A stretch of 64,000 nt of DNA. Source: Prescottella soli (GTDB taxonomy: Bacteria > Actinomycetota > Actinomycetes > Mycobacteriales > Mycobacteriaceae). Positions within the stretch are counted from its first letter, which is position 1; the number at the start of each line of letters is the position of its first letter. The position numbers and the translations under genes were made by a program. Positions 60,926-64,000 of this stretch are shown one piece after another. The stretch is taken from positions 3,782,001 to 3,846,000 of the forward strand of contig NZ_CP157276.1 in the NCBI RefSeq assembly GCF_040024445.1, written 5' to 3'. The notes under the pieces are model-generated. The model saw nothing but the letters and a program-made list of their open reading frames with translations, made no database searches and was not told where the DNA came from.

Positions 60926-62080
60926 ATGGGTGGGGTTCTCGGAATTTCGGTGGGGGCCGAATTCGTGCGGCTGGTGCGCTCCCAGCGTGCCGGTATCGCG
61001 GGGGTCTCGCCGACGTTCGAACGTCGGACGGTCGCCGTCGCCGGCCGCATCCCGGAGGAGGCCGCGGCGGATGCGGTCGGTGTGGCGCTGGCGGAAATGG
61101 CGGACTCGGGGGCGCCTGTCGGGGTGACCGTCGCATACGGCGACGAGGCGCAGGCCGCTGCGCTCGACGCGGCGATGCGCACCGCGGGGATCACGGACTT
61201 CCGGCTGATTCCGGAACCCACCGCCGCGCTCGAGCGACTGGGCAGCGACGGTCGGCTCGCGGGGGCCCGGACGATCGTGCTGTACGACCTGGGGCGCACC
61301 GGGCTGACCGTGAGCGTGGTCGACCGCTACACCGGCTCGGTGACGGCGTCCGAGCGCACGGACACTCTGCGATGCGATCGACTCGGACGACTGCCACGTG
61401 AAACATTCGGCATGGCCGCCCGGCCCGCGATCGAGGAGTCGGCCGAGCTGATCGGGGAGCTGGCGGCGCAGGTCGAGTTGCTGCCCGAGGCCGTGGTGCT
61501 GCTGGGCGGGGGCGCCTACATCCCCGAGGTGCGGGCGGTGCTCGCCGAGCGGTCGGCGGTGCCGATCGTGGTGCCCGAGCATCCGGAGTTCGTGGTGGCC
61601 GGCGGAGCGGCGCTTCTGGCCGCGCCGGTGACGAAGCCGCGACGGTCGACGCGGCCGGCCCACCGGGCGGTCTCCCGCCGGCAGGTGAGCGGGGCGGGTC
61701 TGGCGGGGGCCGCGCTCGTCGCCATCGCGGTCACCGGGTTCGGGCTCGGCTACGGCAAAACGGTTTTCGGGTCGGAGGCGGGGGCCTCGACGGAGACGTC
61801 GACCGCGAGCGTTCCGTCGATCGGTGTGAGGTCGTCGCAGGAGCCCACCACGCCACCGCCGCCGCCGTCGTCGGAACCGCCCGTCACCACCACGGAGGTT
61901 GCGCAGCAGCCGGCACCGGACCCCGGATACCGTGCGGTGCCGCCCCCCACGACCGCGCCGGCTCCGGCCCCGCTCTTCCCTGGCCTGGACATCCAGCTGC
62001 CCGCACTGCCCGCACTCCCGCAGGTTCAGCTGCCGCCGATGCCGGTCCTTCCCGGACTACCGCCGCTGCCGAAGCTCTGA
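60926..62080 (+). CDS. Hsp70/actin-fold protein with membrane anchor and Pro-rich tail
   Basis: A 384-aa protein. Residues 1-235 form a shortened Hsp70-like actin fold: VLGISVGAEFVRLV (phosphate 1-like, but without the DxGT consensus), IPEPTAALERLG near 92, VLYDLGRTGLTVSVVD near 117 and VVLLGGGAYIPEVRAVL near 190. A transmembrane helix follows (GLAGAALVAIAVTGFGLGYG, ~253-272), then a Ser/Thr/Pro-rich exterior tail ending in repeated LPxLP units. No substrate-binding domain is present. Similar truncated Hsp70-like proteins are common in mycolate actinobacteria; the role is unknown, perhaps cell-wall linked. Confidence 0.72.
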   Translation: MGGVLGISVGAEFVRLVRSQRAGIAGVSPTFERRTVAVAGRIPEEAAADAVGVALAEMADSGAPVGVTVAYGDEAQAAALDAAMRTAGITDFRLIPEPTAALERLGSDGRLAGARTIVLYDLGRTGLTVSVVDRYTGSVTASERTDTLRCDRLGRLPRETFGMAARPAIEESAELIGELAAQVELLPEAVVLLGGGAYIPEVRAVLAERSAVPIVVPEHPEFVVAGGAALLAAPVTKPRRSTRPAHRAVSRRQVSGAGLAGAALVAIAVTGFGLGYGKTVFGSEAGASTETSTASVPSIGVRSSQEPTTPPPPPSSEPPVTTTEVAQQPAPDPGYRAVPPPTTAPAPAPLFPGLDIQLPALPALPQVQLPPMPVLPGLPPLPKL

Positions 62081-62089
62081 CAGCTCCGG

Positions 62090-63424
<1,335 letters not shown>

Positions 63425-63475
63425 CGGATTGTCCTCCGCACCGGATCAGAGTAGTGGGCACGGAAAGGTAAGCGA

Positions 63476-63512
63476 CGGTGGCGGGGAGCAGGGGGGGTCG
63501 TCCCCGCCACCG
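63476..63512 (-). terminator. Terminator downstream of aminotransferase gene
   Basis: Perfect 12-bp stem CGGTGGCGGGGA (63476-63487) / TCCCCGCCACCG (63501-63512), 13-nt loop, about 150 bases beyond the aminotransferase stop and before the YibE/F gene on the same strand. Confidence 0.6.
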
Positions 63513-63664
63513 ATAACCTCGTCGCCCAGGGGGGGGAGGGGCAGGACGAGGCGCTTACTGGCACACAATGGTGCCAAACGGTGAATCTACCCATATCGGA
63601 GCGATCATGCTGGATTGGGTCGGGATTCCGTGTCGCGTCTCACCCGTGACGTGATACGCGGCGG

Positions 63665-64000
63665 CTACTGCTTGTAGCTCGACAGGAAGTTTCCGAATCG
63701 CTCGATCGCGACCGCCAGATCACGCGCCCATGGCAGCGTCACGATGCGGAGGTGATCGTGGTCGGGCCAGTTGAAGCCGGTGCCCTGGACCATGAGGATC
63801 TTCTCCTGCAGCAACAGGTCCTGAACCAGCTTCTCGTCGTCGTGGATCTCGTAGACGTTCGGATCCAGGCGCGGGAACGCGTAGAGCGCGCCGCGCGGCT
63901 TGACGCACGAGACACCGGGAATCATGTTGAGCCGTTCCCAGGCGATGTCGCGCTGCTCGAGCAGGCGGCCACCGGGCAGGACCAGATCCTCGATGCTCTG
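63665..64000 (-). CDS. PLP-dependent aminotransferase (AspC/AlaA-type), partial
   Basis: C-terminal 111 residues of a fold-type I aminotransferase; the start lies beyond the window end. Segments SIEDLVLPGGRLLEQRDIAW, PGVSCVKPRGALYAFPRLD and VQGTGFNWPDHDHLRIVTLP correspond to the end of M. tuberculosis Rv0337c (aspC) as I remember it. LRIVTLP contains the Arg that binds the substrate alpha-carboxylate in this class. The family transfers amino groups between alanine or aspartate and 2-oxo acids; the exact donor is uncertain. Confidence 0.9.
   Translation of the reverse strand, partial: QSIEDLVLPGGRLLEQRDIAWERLNMIPGVSCVKPRGALYAFPRLDPNVYEIHDDEKLVQDLLLQEKILMVQGTGFNWPDHDHLRIVTLPWARDLAVAIERFGNFLSSYKQ

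Overview
The window is a GC-rich actinobacterial chromosome segment with many GTG/TTG starts and hairpin terminators lacking U-tracts. It most likely comes from Rhodococcus or a close mycolic-acid-bearing relative. An antigen-85-type mycolyltransferase (58871-59905) points to a mycolate cell wall. The order GH16 glucanase, tRNA-Gly, dcd, UDP-glucose dehydrogenase, and finally an AspC/AlaA-type aminotransferase recalls the M. tuberculosis Rv0315 / glyU / dcd (Rv0321) / udgA (Rv0322) / aspC (Rv0337c) neighbourhood, as I remember it. The genus is inferred; no rRNA is present.

Region 1 (1-11.4 kb): ABC-F ATPase, CPBP membrane protease and a Tat-exported GH16 glucanase. Then comes a complete aliphatic amidase system on the minus strand (amiC, amiS, amiE, amiB) with a divergent MarR gene; three copies of one palindrome mark the likely operators. 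A LysR regulator faces an EamA exporter, followed by a small four-helix membrane protein.

Region 2 (11.4-24.4 kb) is accessory and partly decayed. It has an alpha/beta-hydrolase that has lost its whole catalytic triad, an internally deleted DHFR-like gene, a TetR/haloalkane-dehalogenase pair with twin operators, a serine hydrolase, stubs of a serine recombinase and an LRV-repeat protein, a DUF4259 gene, tiny peptide genes in a lower-GC island, a lipoprotein, LhgO, an IS5-type remnant, a GNAT enzyme, tRNA-Gly(CCC) and dcd. Five intergenic copies of a ~68-bp repeat punctuate the first 22.5 kb.

Region 3 (24.4-62 kb) is a Wzx/Wzy-type exopolysaccharide locus. After a ~750-bp leader there is an initiating phosphoglycosyltransferase, UDP-glucose dehydrogenase, three glycosyltransferases, Wzx, Wzy and two pyruvyltransferase-family proteins, all in one direction and often overlapping. 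An rmlB remnant and a DUF4012 gene follow. Next is an 18.6-kb gene for a six-module NRPS (C-A-T x6, TE), then directly a Wzc-type tyrosine kinase/co-polymerase. A mycolyltransferase and the Wzb-type phosphatase lie just beyond. Gene order suggests, but does not prove, that the peptide is made alongside or attached to the polymer. Only module 3 has a readable specificity (Thr). Module 5 has deletions in both its C and A domains.

Region 4 (61-64 kb): an Hsp70-like membrane protein, a YibE/F protein with a His-Gly tail, and the C-terminal part of an aminotransferase that runs off the window.
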